Assembly: GCA_031769625.1 (NCBI GenBank)
Contig: JAUIMM010000213.1
Span: 6,715,501 to 6,779,500, forward strand
Length of the DNA: 64,000 nt
Reading direction: 5' to 3'
Origin: Taudactylus pleione
Taxonomy: Eukaryota; Chordata; Amphibia; Anura; Myobatrachidae
A model generated the notes under the pieces. It did not search any database. It had not been told where the DNA came from and saw only the letters and a program-made list of their open reading frames with translations. The position numbers and the translations under genes were made by a program. Every line of letters begins with the position of its first letter. Within the stretch, counting starts at the first letter, position 1. Positions 1 to 11,614 of this stretch are shown here, piece after piece.

Positions 1-250
1 TAGACATGTGGAAAACCCAAAGTGAAAGTTGTAGCACTGCTGTGCCAGTGGCTCTCTCATACCTAGTGATACAGTAGTGGTTAAGCCTCTAGCCTGCAGC
101 ATTGTAGGCCCACAACATCAACTTTCTAGATCCCTAAAGGTTTGGAATTAAAAACGCATTAAAATAAATACAAATTAAGGGAAAAGCTCAGGCTAGTGGA
201 GGTACTGCATGGGACATTGAGTGGGGTCCAATACCATTAACACAATTAGT
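1..250. other. No recognisable feature
   Basis: AT-rich non-coding sequence. I see no ORF, repeat boundary or regulatory motif that can be supported. Confidence 0.5.
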
Positions 251-295
251 ACAGATATAGATAGATACCTTGGGCGCCGAGGAGACTGTTGAAGT

Positions 296-601
296 GGATG
301 GCCAGCCAGGCCAGTCCCGCCGAGAGGAGCCCGGGTGGCAGCAGGTGTGGTTTTGGAGCCGCATGCTTGCTCCAGCAGCCACATGCCCACAGCGCCACAG
401 TCATTTTAATGTGGTGCCGGTCACGAGCCAATCAGAGCTTGCGCACCGGGAGCCAAACAGCAGCTGCTGGTCAGTGGGTGCCGATTGCCTCTCGACTGGT
501 GCCAGATTCAAATGGAGGCAACTCGGTCTATCTCAAGGGATGGGGCAACTGCCTGCTAGTGTTCCGAATCCACATCTGCTGCCACCCGGGAGAGGAAAGG
601 T
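296..601. repeat. GC-rich inverted-repeat segment, possible foldback element
   Basis: A stretch of about 27 bases reading cccgggtggcagcag near 327 recurs inverted near 568-600, so the segment can fold back on itself. Between the arms lies a CCAAT-like box (gagccaatcag, about 427). On the minus strand, a short open frame runs from ATG at 404 to a donor-like GT at 268. Its 45 residues are hydrophobic in the second half and superficially resemble a first coding exon. The inverted repeat makes a foldback transposon more likely than a gene. Confidence 0.35.
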
Positions 602-604
602 GGA

Positions 605-1215
605 TTTAAGGAAGGAAAATAACCGCTTTACCCCAGGTTACAAATATCCTATTTTTGGCCTTGCCAACAGACCAGAGCAAAACTCATACATCCCTTGGGT
701 GTGCATGATTCATCTCTGCATTGGGGATAATAGTGCTACCAACTACTAAGTAGTCATGAGCCAAAATAAGTAATCAGGGGGATGTAGCTACAGTAACCAG
801 TAAGTGCTGCAGTATTCTACACAACAACCATCAGAAGAAATTAAGTTCCAGGTGCCAGAGCAACTATTCTACTACACCCGACAGTATCACATTGATTACA
901 CTGTGTGGAATGCAATTTGGCTGACAGGACGCAATGGGCTATTCCAACACGACATGTTCAATGGTATTGCAAGTTCTTCCTTTTAATCCAGAAATGAAAA
1001 TAGCATTGTTCACATGGCTGTCACCAGCATATATATGGACAACACATCGCCAGCAATTGAATTCCTCCGTACAGTCAGCACCTGCTCAAGGACTGGTCAA
1101 TAACAGTAGGATACTCCCTGTAAGAGCAGCCCCAAAACAATCAGTAACATGCCTCATGACAGAGCGGCAAAGTAAGTCCATCTACACCTCCCTAATACTC
1201 TCACACAAAAATACA
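605..1215. other. No recognisable feature
   Basis: Mixed-composition non-coding DNA. The small open frames here show no family resemblance. Confidence 0.4.
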
Positions 1216-1219
1216 TTAG

Positions 1220-1560
1220 TGCAGGGTTTCCCAAACACTGTTCTCAATGCACCTTAGCAGCCCAGGTTTTAAGGATATCCATGCTTGTGCAAATATGGTA
1301 TAATGAAACTGACTGAGGTACTAATTAAGTCACCTTTGTGTAAGGATGGATATCCTTAAAACCGTGGGGTCTATTTACTAAGCTGTGTTAGGAGATAAAG
1401 TGAACGGCGATAAGGTAGCAGCCAATCAGCTAACTGCCATTTTTCAAACACACCCTGTGAGATGGTAGTTAGGAGCTGATTGCTGGTACCTTATCACCGT
1501 TCAATTTATCTCCTAACGCAGCTTAGTAAATAGACCCCCTAGACTGTTATGGTGATATAT
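1220..1560. mobile_element. hAT-like non-autonomous element, interrupted
   Basis: It begins with cagggtttcccaaac, close to the Charlie-type hAT terminus CAGNGGTTCCCAAA. A segment about ggatatccatgcttgtgc follows, which is inverted near 1345-1362. A palindromic MITE (1366-1539) splits it, and the tail tagactgtt resumes after it. A related copy lies at 36932-37083. The right terminus is missing. Confidence 0.55.
1366..1539. mobile_element. Palindromic MITE (ggggtctatttactaagc ends)
   Basis: The terminal inverted repeats are ggggtctatttactaagc and its complement, and the palindrome extends inward over most of the element (gataaagtgaacggcgataa against its complement at about 1493-1513). It has no coding capacity and is inserted in the hAT-like fragment around it. 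Confidence 0.75.
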
Positions 1561-1569
1561 CTGCAGATG

Positions 1570-1838
1570 ATGGTCATTCATACACACTGAACTGCCATCA
1601 TCTGTCTGCCCACAGGTCCCGGCGGCCAGGGGGCGTGCCCGCCGCTCCCTGCGTCTGCCGCTGTGTGTGCACGGGCGGTCTGCAGACTTATGTCCATCGG
1701 CTGTGCAGCACAGCCAATGCAATATGCCGGTGAACGCCGATGTTCACTAACATATCGCGAGTACACACTGGCCGACGTCCAGCAGATATAATGGCCAATC
1801 AATTCATCGGCCAATGTATCAGTCAGTGTGTACCCAGC
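1570..1838. mobile_element. Harbinger-like MITE
   Basis: The inner left end reads catacacactga and the right end tcagtgtgtacccagct followed by TTA. This is the 'tacacac' terminal type seen repeatedly in the window. The interior is GC-rich and partly palindromic. The left terminus is eroded. Confidence 0.5.
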
Positions 1839-1842
1839 TTTA

Positions 1843-2106
1843 CAGTGCCTTGAAGATTGACTTTGGGAACCATTGCATTAGTTCATATCTCCCTTTACCC
1901 AGAATAACTGTTAGCAGCATCTGTTTGCTAGAATCATAACGGAATAAAAAGAAAGCAATCTAATGTTAGAAAGATCTGTGGGATTTCTGTTACATAGAAT
2001 TGCCCTCTGTGGTAACAGCCTAAGGTTTTACTACCTGATGGTGTGCTTTCTACACCAGTGTCTCTCACAAGCTAGCATGCAGTCTATGGATTTCAGTTTA
2101 TCTAGG
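1843..2106. other. No recognisable feature
   Basis: Non-coding sequence without visible repeats or motifs. Confidence 0.4.
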
Positions 2107-2936
2107 TAACACAAGCAACAATCTTATCAAATATGGTAGAGGCTATATACACTTGCGCAATAAACCGAATATTTGCAGCTTATAAACAAAAAAACAAGTG
2201 AAACACCAATTACCTGTAAAGAACAATAGATATAATAAAATGAATATATACCAGCGCTCTATTCTGAAGAATGTATGTTCATTAATGAAGGTATATCACC
2301 ATTTAGTCTTTATCACAACCAGCCTTAAATGGTATAAGTCAGGGGATTATACTATACAATCTTATTTTCCCAATACTGTTTTTATAATGTTTAAATTGTT
2401 TTTTAACTTAGCTTTGTAATCCTGAATTAATTGTGTTCCCGGTGCGAGTTACATATATGTGGATTAAGTCTATATGAAATACAAATTTCCCTATATATAA
2501 AAGTTTTATCTTATCCCTAATTGGGTAATACAGACTAAAAAGAGCGGTATCCAATTAGCCCCGAACATAGTTCGGGCACTAATGGATAGCCGCGATCTGC
2601 AATAGATGGGTATTACTATTAACACGGTTTTTCGACAATTTTTTTTTCACCCAATCCTATTTCGGCCGAAATAGGATAATTCTCCCGAAAACACATAGGA
2701 CCTGCGATAAGCTCGCGGACCTATGCATTTTCGCCATTTCGAAAAATATCCACGGTAAGTGCCGGCGTTGGGTGGCACTTCGGGGCTAATAGGCTAGCCC
2801 TGCCGCAATTAGCAGTGCTACTTTAGCACTGCTAATTGGATACGCCCCTAAAGGATGATATACCTTCATTAATGAACATACATTCTTCAGAAAAGAGCGC
2901 TGGTATATAGTCACTTTATTATAACACAAGCAACAA
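2107..2936 (-). mobile_element. Candidate retroposed or foldback element with 15-bp flanking repeat
   Basis: The 15-mer taacacaagcaacaa occurs exactly at 2107-2121 and 2922-2936, as expected of a non-LTR target-site duplication. Inside, about 55 bases around 2243-2299 (ccagcgctct...gaagaatgtatg) recur inverted at 2856-2910. A MITE sits within at 2542-2848. Orientation is tentative. Confidence 0.45.
2542..2848. mobile_element. MITE, GGGCGTATCCAATTAGC family
   Basis: Left end gagcggtatccaattagc, right end complementary to ggggcgtatccaattagc. Several internal palindromes are present (for example cctatttcggccgaaatagg). It is related in its termini to the GGGCC-ATTCAATT group elsewhere in the window. 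Confidence 0.7.
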
Positions 2937-3160
2937 AGCAAATTACTAGTCCACATTAAATCCATATAGGTAATGGGCATAGTTTGTTGCAATTTGTTAC
3001 AATGTTTTAAAATGCTGCCAACCACAAAAATATGCAATTCAGGCATACACCAGTGTACAGAAATGTGCTATATTAGCCAGTGAAATGTACTGATCCTTTT
3101 TTTTTGGTCTGAGAAAATCTCAACAGTCCTTCCTTTCTGAGTGTAAATTGTACAGCATTA

Positions 3161-3192
<32 letters not shown>

Positions 3193-3231
3193 ACATTTAC
3201 TTTTTGAGGTATGCTGTACATGAACTTTAAA
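2937..3231. repeat. Non-coding spacer with (AT)n microsatellite
   Basis: Only an (AT)n run at about 3166-3192 can be named. The rest is unassigned. Confidence 0.6.
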
Positions 3232-3424
3232 CTAGTGATGGCCCTCAAAAGACTATCATCGATGGTTCAAATCATTACTAAAAACCATTAATAGTTTAGC
3301 CATCGATGGTTGAGTGCTGCACATGCAACAGCCATCCGACTGGTAATTCCGATGTTTTCGTGACATCAGGGCACCACCATCGATGGTGCAGCAGACACTT
3401 CTCAGTCGATGACCATCCCTGATT
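3232..3424. mobile_element. hAT-like MITE with repeated catcgatg
   Basis: Ends resemble tagtgatggcc and the complement of cagggatggtc. The interior carries four copies of the palindrome catcgatg, mostly as accatcgatggt. No TSD could be assigned. Confidence 0.5.
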
Positions 3425-3630
3425 GGCATGCACTAACAGCATCACTGCTGGAAAGTCAGAGAATGCAGATTACTGCGACTAAATACCCGGTTTAAGGCAC
3501 CGTAACCTGCATCTCCCGACTTAAGTACAGTGTACAATAAGGACAAGTGAATACCTCAGAGAATTCATTCCTGGCGATATTCAATATCGCGTTCAAATTA
3601 ATTCCCTCGTAAGGGTTCTTTTTAAGTTAT

Positions 3631-3921
3631 GGGGAGATTATATTCAGCGTGATGTTGAATAGCCCCGGGAAGGAGCTCCCAGAGCTATTCAATTGACCGC
3701 GATGTTAAGTCCAACTACAGAAATTCAACTTAAGTGCCGACCGACTTAGCGCGGCGAGAATGACGGTTATCGCGACCAAACACCCAGCTTTAGGTGCGGT
3801 AACAGTCAGTCAATCTCCAACTTAAGTGGTTCTATCTGGACTCAACAGCGCGGCCAATTGAATAAGTGTAGGAACTTCCTATCTGGGGCTATTGAGCATT
3901 GCGATAAACTGAATCGCCCTC
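3631..3921. mobile_element. MITE, GGGC..ATTCAATT group
   Basis: Starts ggggagattatattcagc and ends aaactgaatcgccct. It contains the recurring inner modules gaatagccccgggaaggagc and gagctattcaattg. A shorter fragment of the same kind lies just upstream (about 3450-3540). Confidence 0.6.
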
Positions 3922-3930
3922 AAAAGAGGG

Positions 3931-3956
3931 TATATATACATACATACATACATACA
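3931..3956. repeat. (TACA)n microsatellite
   Basis: tatata followed by about five tandem taca units. Confidence 0.8.
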
Positions 3957-4089
3957 GCAGAATTTTAAACTGGACAAATAATGTGCAATGGTCATCATTA
4001 AGGCTGTATGAAAAAGTATCAAGGCCTGTATAATATTATGGTGGGGCGAACATTAATCGTGGCATTGTAGGAAACAAAAACATTTATGA

Positions 4090-4375
4090 GCAATATTATT
4101 TAGTGTCCCCGGCAGTGGTGTGCTCAATATCGTTAATGACATTGAGCACACACACTGAACGATATCGTGCCAGCACCATCCCTCATCACCGAACCTGCAC
4201 AACCTGACGATATCGTCAGGTTGGACAGCAGGTTCGGGCGATGAGCGTCGCCAACGACCAGCGAGAGCGCGCATCACTGGTCATTGACTGCATATCCACT
4301 GGACGATCTTGAGGACGATGAACGATAACGCTCAAAACGTCCAATATATTGTTTAGTGGACACGTGGCATTACGG
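4090..4375. mobile_element. Degenerate Harbinger-like MITE
   Basis: The interior has repeated cgatatcgt motifs and long palindromes (cctgacgatatcgtcagg), with the cgatcttgag/cgatgaacgat vocabulary seen in the other tacacac-type MITEs. Ends are eroded. Confidence 0.4.
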
Positions 4376-4379
4376 ACAT

Positions 4380-5930
4380 CATAGAAAGTATAGCATGCAA
4401 ACCATGGGTGGAAGACTAGTTGTAGAGTATGCATGGGATGCCCTGACAGAAATAGATAAAGCTTCTAAAACAATACCCAACTCTAATAATACAAATATAT
4501 AAAAGTTATAGATTGAGAATGTATCATTAGCAATATAGAAGAGGACTGGTCCCACCTTAAACACACTGAAAAGGCACATTTAAAAACAGACTTTTCACCT
4601 TTTTCTTACAGGAGCACACATCCCACAAACATTATAGAGGCGATGCACTTGATCATGTAATGTACAACACAGCAGTTGTGAGGCAGTGATCACAGGGATA
4701 GAGGTGTACATTACTCCAGTGACCAGAATGTGCTGGGGGAAGGGCAAAGGAGATTAGGTACATCATTAAGATTCTGCAGGAATCACACAGATGGACCCAC
4801 ACACCAATTCCAATAGACTAGCTCAGGTTACAGGTCTGGTTCAATGGATAAATAAAGTGCAAGCAGATGTCCCTGGATCTATCACAGACAGGAGCAACAG
4901 CATTGGTTATAGTACCACAAAAAGTCTAATTGTTAAGATAACTACCATCCATTGTGAAAGCAGTTACAGTACATTGCTTTTGTTGAACAGCAAATTAAAC
5001 ATGATTTGAAAAAAGGTTTTACCAGAATAATCTGTGTTATAAGTATGATTTGACAAAGAGCTAGAACAAAGAACTAGATACCTATAACAAAGTTATAATC
5101 ATAGAAATGAAAATACAGTAAGGGCTTATGCAAACGTGGCCATTTCACTCTAGTAATGTTCTGGTAAAAGGACCTTTGTATATGGACAGATCTGTCCAGT
5201 TCATAAAGTAATGGTTTAAGAAGCAGGTTACTGGATAGAACATGAGGCAAAACTGCACAGACCTGTACCAAAATACCCGGAGATTAAAAGCATTGATTAA
5301 TGGTGAGATGGTGGTGCAGGCCTCAGTGTTGGCAATGGGAACCCAACAAAGCCCTTCCAGCTTCAGCCTTTCCAGAGTCCCTGCTGGATTGTGTGGGCTG
5401 AGCATTTAACATTAACCCATCACCAGCAGGGTTAGGCTGTCGGTAACAGCAGGTAAGAGGTATAATAAGTATCACTGTACGGTGCAGTAATATTACATGA
5501 AATGTACACCCAGCAATTAGTTACAATATTAAATGGAGCCCTGAAAGTGTAGGATCATATGAGTGTAGTATGTGGGGATACAAGTCTCAACTGTCCCAAA
5601 TTTTGAATGGAAACGTGCGTGCATTTTTCCAAAATGCCAAGATATATCTTTACCAAATTCTATTTATATACATTTTAAAACGATACAGCAACCAAAAGTA
5701 AAAAGAAATTTAACGGAGCAAATTTCAGGTCAAATGTTTCAGTGTTATTTCAGTAATTAAAAAAACACAAAAAAACAAAAACACACACATTGGTTTCTTG
5801 TGCAGGAATACACAACATATAACATGGAGCCATTTGGTTAATTATGATGTGATCAAAGGGCAAAACACTTAACACTTCCTCACGCTTTCCTTATATAAAA
5901 ATGTTATTAGATGCAGAATATTCTCTAACT
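4380..5930. other. No recognisable feature
   Basis: About 1.5 kb of AT-rich non-coding DNA with short A/C-rich runs near 5760-5790. No ORF over 90 codons and no repeat boundary that I can support. Confidence 0.4.
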
Positions 5931-6012
5931 GGGCAGTATGGGCATGCACCATCTGTATGGAGTTCATAAGTTCTCCCTGTACTTGGGTGGGTTTCCCCTG
6001 TGTGCTTTTGTT

Positions 6013-6187
6013 GGGAACGGGATGCCGGCGGTCAGAATGCCCACAGGGTTAGGATACAGAAACCCGCCAGTCAGTACCCTAACCTCCCCACACAATAAAT
6101 ATAAACCCGCTACTTACCTTTGGGATGCTGGCACCAGGATTCTGACACCGGCATTTTGACCGCTGGAATCCTCATGGTTGGTATGAC
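6013..6187. mobile_element. Telomere-motif MITE, copy T1 (short)
   Basis: CCGGC-rich ends (gatgccggcggtcagaatgc / gcattttgaccgctgg) flank a middle with ccctaacctcc. The strand complement carries aggtaagta at 6111-6119. It interrupts the SINE. Confidence 0.6.
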
Positions 6188-6226
6188 TGCACGGCCTCTG
6201 GTTTCCTCCCACAATATAAAAACATA

Positions 6227-6488
6227 GGGGCCAATTCAATTCAGCGCGCTCTTTAGTCCAACTATTACACGTTATATGGAGATTGCCGGTTCTCGCGACT
6301 TTAAAACACCCAGGTTAAGTCGTGAGAACCGGCATTCTCAGACTACAGTGCCGGCCGCGAGAAGAGCCCGATTTCTTGCTCTCTGGCTTAGCGCCGTGCA
6401 CTTTAGTCAGATTTCTCCTCACACCTTCAGGAGGGTGGATAAGAAATAATTTAGTCGACCTAACTGCACGCCGATTGGAATAGCCCCC
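6227..6488. mobile_element. MITE, GGGC..ATTCAATT group, with ATA duplication
   Basis: Starts ggggccaattcaattcagcg and ends ggaatagccccc. It is flanked by ATA on both sides (or CATA, if one C is assigned to the TSD). Removing it restores the SINE reading aacatactg, so the duplication is supported by an empty site. Confidence 0.75.
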
Positions 6489-6659
6489 ATACTGTTAGGT
6501 TAATTGGCTACTGACAAAACATTAACCTTAGTGTACATGTGGTAGATAATACAGAGTGTAAGCTCCACTGGGGCAGGGACTGATGTGAATAACTAAATAT
6601 TCTCTGTACACCGCTGCAGAATGTGTGTGGACTATACAAATAACCTTTAATAGTCAGCT

Positions 6660-7017
6660 ATTGCAATGATTGGGGCGAGACAAAGTAGGGGTTTTCGAAT
6701 ATTTTTCTTGTTAACGACATGAGGATTGCAGCAAGTTTGTGAAATTAGATAAATTAAGCAGGAGTCATGTTAGACGAGGTAAAAACAACAACAACATTTA
6801 CTTTCCAGGTCTGTACATGTGTAGTTATACAACTGAAATTGGATGCTACTCTTATGTTGCCTACTTTAAAATGTGGACTTGCATCATGACAGTATCTTCT
6901 AAAACACAAATTACTCTCCCATGTCTGTGCCCCAGGGCAATTAAGTGCAGCCAAATTCTATTGTGATCATCCAGGGTGATCATAGCAAGACTAACCAGTA
7001 TGTGTGCACAGGAGCTA
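6660..7017. other. No recognisable feature
   Basis: Non-coding. A short ORF pair here has no family resemblance. Confidence 0.4.
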
Positions 7018-7018
7018 A

Positions 7019-7205
7019 AGGGGGGGAATTCAATTCTCTTTGCGGTGATGTAGCTTCCAGATTAAGTGCCTATAGATATTCAATTGACTTCATCGTGCAC
7101 AGCAATTAAGCCAGGAGATGCACTTATCGGGGCTTTGTCACTGTAAACTGCACCTCCCTGCTGCAAATAAGAGCTGCACCGTTTTCAGTAAGACACATAT
7201 GCAGC
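7019..7205. mobile_element. MITE fragment, GGGC..ATTCAATT group
   Basis: Left end ggggggaattcaattctc and internal module agatattcaattgac. The right end is not visible. Confidence 0.5.
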
Positions 7206-7565
7206 TTCAGTAAAATAAATCAGTGGTTTAAGTGGTTGTGTGGACATTGGGCAATCAGGCATGGGGTTTCTAATCGGAAATATGTGGTGGCCATGAACGT
7301 AATGGCTGGCATGAGGCTCTAAACTTTATCATCGAAATATACATGCATCTGTGCTCAGTGTAAGACTTCATTGTGGCACAGGTTTGCATTTGACTGCAGT
7401 GGGCATGAGACAAATAGGTGGAGCACAGGATGATGGGACTGGGTATAGTGCTGTATAATGTTGCGCTTTATTACACACGACCGTTTAGAATATTCTATGT
7501 AGGGCGCATTCCTGTCACATATACCACAACAAATACCTCTTGCCACTCTGCAAATACCTACATTG
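7206..7565. other. No recognisable feature
   Basis: Non-coding, unassigned. Confidence 0.4.
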
Positions 7566-7965
7566 GGGGGAATTCAACTAGCATCATTGGGATGCATCTC
7601 CTGGATCAAGTGCCCGGAACTATTCACTTGACTGCATAGCGCCTGGCACTTCACCCGTGAAATGCACTTTACCGCTTGCCGGTCACAATGCTGTTGCTGA
7701 ATACAGTAAGGCTGGGTACACACCTGTATGATATCGGCCTGATTTGGCCAATTTACCCAAACTGGAACGACAAATTGGACATATTGTGCCTCGACCCGGG
7801 TCACCTGTTCACACCGCACCGTAAGCAGAGTTGAACTCTTATTCTAGCCTGCTTGCTACCCGGGTTATTTCAACTGGCCCCTTTCACACTGCGCAGTAAT
7901 CTGGGTTGCTGCGCATTCATGTACAGTAACCCGGGTTATTTGATGGCAGTGTGAAAGGGGTATTA
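7566..7965. mobile_element. Three abutting MITE fragments
   Basis: 7566-7707 starts ggggggaattcaactagc (ATTCAATT group). At 7708, taa plus ggctgggtacacacctg begins a Harbinger-like element that breaks off near 7790. 7790-7965 belongs to a third type with acccgggt cores and cccctttcacactg / cagtgtgaaagggg ends. Confidence 0.55.
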
Positions 7966-8530
7966 CAGAACAATAATGAAACAAGCATGGGTAATAAGAG
8001 AGACGAATAGGTAGGAGAGTCCTACTCGCAAGCTTACAATCTATAGTGATCCAATTCATATTTACAAAGTTCTCAACACTACTACCCGTTCATATATATC
8101 AAAACTCACTTTAAAAATACTCCTTCAGGCCCTCTTATGTTTTACCTCTGATCCTACAAGACTTTTCACATGCCACTAACCACTCTCACACAACCTTCAC
8201 ATATTTCCAAAAAATTTTTTTTACATTTTTTATTAGAGAGACTATACACAGGTACACTCTCACATCGAGGATGATGCAATATAACCATTACCACCTCATG
8301 TGGACAAGTTATAGGGGGGTGGCTCCTGGGTTTGTTAGATTGTGAACATATACAGATGTGTCCTCATACATCTAGCGTAAATAAGACTTGTGGCACGAGA
8401 TGCCTGGTGCGAGTGAGCTGCCAGGCCCCGTGTAACTATTCTAGTGCCAGGTGCATTTGTTGAGTCTTTTGCTGAAAACAAAATTGCACAAATTAAAGTT
8501 GTGTGACATTTATACATGTGTGCGCAACTG
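7966..8530. other. No recognisable feature
   Basis: AT-rich non-coding DNA. Confidence 0.4.
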
Positions 8531-8531
8531 A

Positions 8532-9983
8532 GGGCCAAATTCAATTAGAGGCGAAAAAGTATTTGCAGATTTGGACTTTCCGCCTGTTTTCAAAGTATCT
8601 CTATATTTAATTCCAGGACGTTTGAAACTAAGCGGAAACTCAATGCATTGTAATAGGCGGAAAAGTATCTCCTATGAATAGCAGGTGAAAAAAAGTGCAA
8701 AATCACTATGTTGGGTTGCAAAAGTGGGGAAACAACTCAGAAGCCTTGGGACAGCCCCCCAAAGGACAAATCGACCAAAAAAAATTAAAATTCTCAGAAC
8801 ACCCCAAAAAAGACATTTTTGGGGTGAAAAAGTAGAAAGTGGGGGGACAACTATAACAACTAGCAAAAGAGACTTCTTGGGGTATTGTAAGGAAGGGCCT
8901 AGTGTTTTGGGGATTGCAGGTGCATGTATGAGGGTTGGGTTTTCAATTTTTTATTTTTTTTAAAGTTCACTTTAGAAACACAAAAAGATGCTTGCACCAA
9001 TTTTCAAGTATCCCAAATTTGACAGGACTACTTATTTTCACCAAAACACTGTTTTCTACCATTTTTCAGAACTTTTACAAATAAGCAGATATAAAGCTTT
9101 AAACACAAATAAGACACAAAAGTACCTTTATTAGGGCTAATAGTACATATCTGTACCGATTTCCAGTGTCAGTGCATCTTAGTTTGGGGTACAGACTGAC
9201 TCCAAAAATATACAGGTAGGTTAATTGGCTCCCAACAAAAATTAACCCTAGTGTGCATGTGATAGGGAACATAGATTGTAAGCTCCACTGGGGCAGGGAC
9301 GGATGTGAGTGGACAAATATTCTCTGTAAAGCGCTGCGGAATATATGTGCGCTATATAAATAACTGGTAATAAATAAATTCCCCCAATCAATTCAGTACT
9401 TTCCGCTTTTTCTGCAGTTTGCGCTTTCCTTTGGCCTGTTTTGGAATTGAATTAAGCGAAAAGCGGGGACGCGCACGGAAAGATTCCACCTCTGAAACAG
9501 GCAAAACTTTTCCGACTGTATAGAAAGCACAATGGAACTTGGAAATATGCAGCAGCAGCTGAATTGTAGCACTTCAAATATAAATTCAGAGACTCCTTTG
9601 CACACAGATATAGAAGTGTAGCATAGCCATCAAATCAGCGCAGTCTCCTGATGCTAACCAAGTAACATTGCATAGCGACACACACATGTTCAGCAAAAAA
9701 GACGCTGAGTGGTAGAGTCACATGGGACCTGGCACACAGAGAGGGGCTGTTTGGTGCAACTGCAGCAATGATGTAATAAGGACACATCTGTATAACATGG
9801 TATAGAAAAAAAACTCACATCACAATGCTGTTACCACATGCAGTAACACCGAATAGCATCCAGGCACTAGTGCGCAGACCAATGGAGGATGCCAGAAAAT
9901 CGGCTAGTCGCAGGACTACAGCGCAAGCAATTGAATTGCTATGGGCACTCTGGGAGCTAAGTCACCTCTAATTGAATTTCCCC
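8532..9983 (-). mobile_element. Non-autonomous DNA transposon, GGGCC-ATTCAATTAG family, copy 1
   Basis: Left end gggccaaattcaattagagg, right end gaatttcccc. Read inverted, it aligns with 51788-52615: shared blocks are ccccaaattcaaag-like text, tgactttccgcc and agcggggacgcgcac. A SINE fragment (9219-9378) is embedded. A 92-codon open frame at 8685-8963 is not preserved in the other copies and is treated as chance. Confidence 0.6.
9219..9378 (+). mobile_element. SINE fragment (3' part)
   Basis: Contains ggttaattggct, gtaagctccactggggcagg and gcgctgcggaatat, then the tail ctatataaataactggtaat. It matches the distal part of the SINE at 5933-6655. Confidence 0.75.
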
Positions 9984-9989
9984 ATTTAT

Positions 9990-10667
9990 TTTCTCTTTCC
10001 TACCCTTCACCACACATCAAAAATGGTAGCTTCAGCAAGACTACAAAAAAAAAAAAAAATAATAATGTGAGCATGCAACCAGTAGGAAACAAATATAAAG
10101 CTCAATTTTAGCTGGATACACAGACAGGAAAAAATATACTATTTGGTAGAATCTGTGCTTAGCGTAATAATCCATGCATCACTTGGTCCGTCAATGCACA
10201 CAACCTTTCATTCTGCACATGCAAGACACTATACAAAGCACCAGATAATAGTTCATGTGAACAAAGAACGAGACTGGATCAGGCACTTTGTACCATCTAC
10301 AGACAAAACGAGCCAGTTTCAATAAAACGATAGGCAAAAAAAAAAAAGTTAAAGGTCTTCAAATCCCAAATGGCTGCAGATATTTGATGCTGTAGATAAC
10401 ATCACTGCATAGCTCACATGCACCAGATATGTAGCATATGTAACATGTGAGTATCCTTTTGTTTTAATTGCTTTGAACAGGTTTTTTTTTTTCCTAAAGC
10501 ATCATGTTTTGTAAAAAAGACCAGACTAAATTCTGCATTGTGCTAGTAGATTCTACAAAAGCATCAGAGTCCTCAATGACTGTGAGCCACTTTGTTCCCA
10601 AGACTGAAGAAGTATAAAACACCCCACTGCAATGTTTTAAAAAGTCAAAACGAGATTTTTATGAATC
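9990..10667. other. No recognisable feature
   Basis: Non-coding with A-homopolymers at about 10045 and 10337. Confidence 0.4.
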
Positions 10668-10670
10668 TAA

Positions 10671-11010
10671 TGGAGCGTACACACGGTCAGATTTGTCAGA
10701 CTTGTCAGATTTGTCAGATGAACGACTGAACGATTAAACGATTTGAACGATTTGGACGATTTGACCAAAGTTTTGAACGATTTGAACGATTGAACGATTT
10801 TTGACTGCATTAAAATGAATGGAATCGTCCAAGTCTGACTGCAAACCCATCAGATGTCAGATATCGTTATCTGACAAACGGGAACGCGCATCGTTGATCG
10901 TCCAGGCATGTCAGATATGAACGAGTTTCCTTCAGATATGAACGACTGAACGATTTTTAAATCGTTATCGTCCATATCTGAAGAAAAAATCTGATCGTGT
11001 GTATGCACCA
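10671..11010. mobile_element. PIF/Harbinger-like MITE with TAA duplication
   Basis: Termini tggagcgtacacacggtcag and the complement of tggtgcatacacacgatcag, flanked by TAA at 10668-10670 and 11011-11013. The interior is built from gaacgattt and cagatttgt modules repeated in both orientations. A 3-bp TWA duplication is the hallmark of PIF/Harbinger; no transposase is present. Confidence 0.8.
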
Positions 11011-11013
11011 TAA

Positions 11014-11612
11014 CATTTTCCTTACACTCTCATTACTGAAAAGATTACTTGTCATCTGATCTGGCCATTGAGCATCTTGTAGGAGCTATCTGAATCATTC
11101 AGGCAAATGAGATATAAAAAAAAGGAGGACCTTTCTGCTTGGTATATTCCAGAGATAATATTCTAGGTCACAGCTCCCTTTATGAAAATAATGCAGCAGA
11201 GGCCTGCAGGTTGTATTTGTTACCTTGAGGCTCAATGTGGCCCCCCCCCCCCCCCTGAAGATTACCCCTTTACTGGAGTGGTTGTTTGTCTTCCTGACTG
11301 GGAGGAAAGTGAAAAGCATTGTAAATATTGTCTGCCCTATAAGCAGCAGCCATTTTTGTGAAGGGCAAAAGATTCAACTGGCATATACGGGATTATGTCG
11401 ATATCCACCATATCAACATTTACACACCATGTAGTGATATTAAACAAATCGACAGTCAACAAAATGTCAAACAATTTTTAAGGTAATCTTATCTTTCGTT
11501 TTATCAACCATTTCACTTTCGACAATTTGCAGATGTCGACATCACAGTTTTTACTTCAGTCAAGCAGTGGATATTACTACAGTATACATGGGTCATTCGA
11601 TGAAATAGACAC
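11014..11612. other. Unassigned, with poly-C run
   Basis: A C17-like homopolymer lies near 11240-11256. Otherwise non-coding. Confidence 0.4.
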
Positions 11613-11614
11613 AA

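Larger units (their letters stand above)
5933..6655 (+). mobile_element. SINE copy split by two later MITEs
   Basis: Pieces of one SINE occur in order: a middle part (tggagttcataagttctccc, 5958), then ctctggtttcctcccaca (6196), then gttaggttaattggct and the tail with gtaagctccactggggcagg (6556). The tRNA-like head is missing. Insertions at 6013-6187 and 6227-6488 separate the pieces. The other copies at 9219, 30670 and 55569 confirm the order. Confidence 0.75.

Noticed and set aside
8685..8963. 92-codon lysine-rich plus-strand frame
   Set aside because: Lies inside a non-autonomous transposon and is not open in the related copies at 13240 and 51788.
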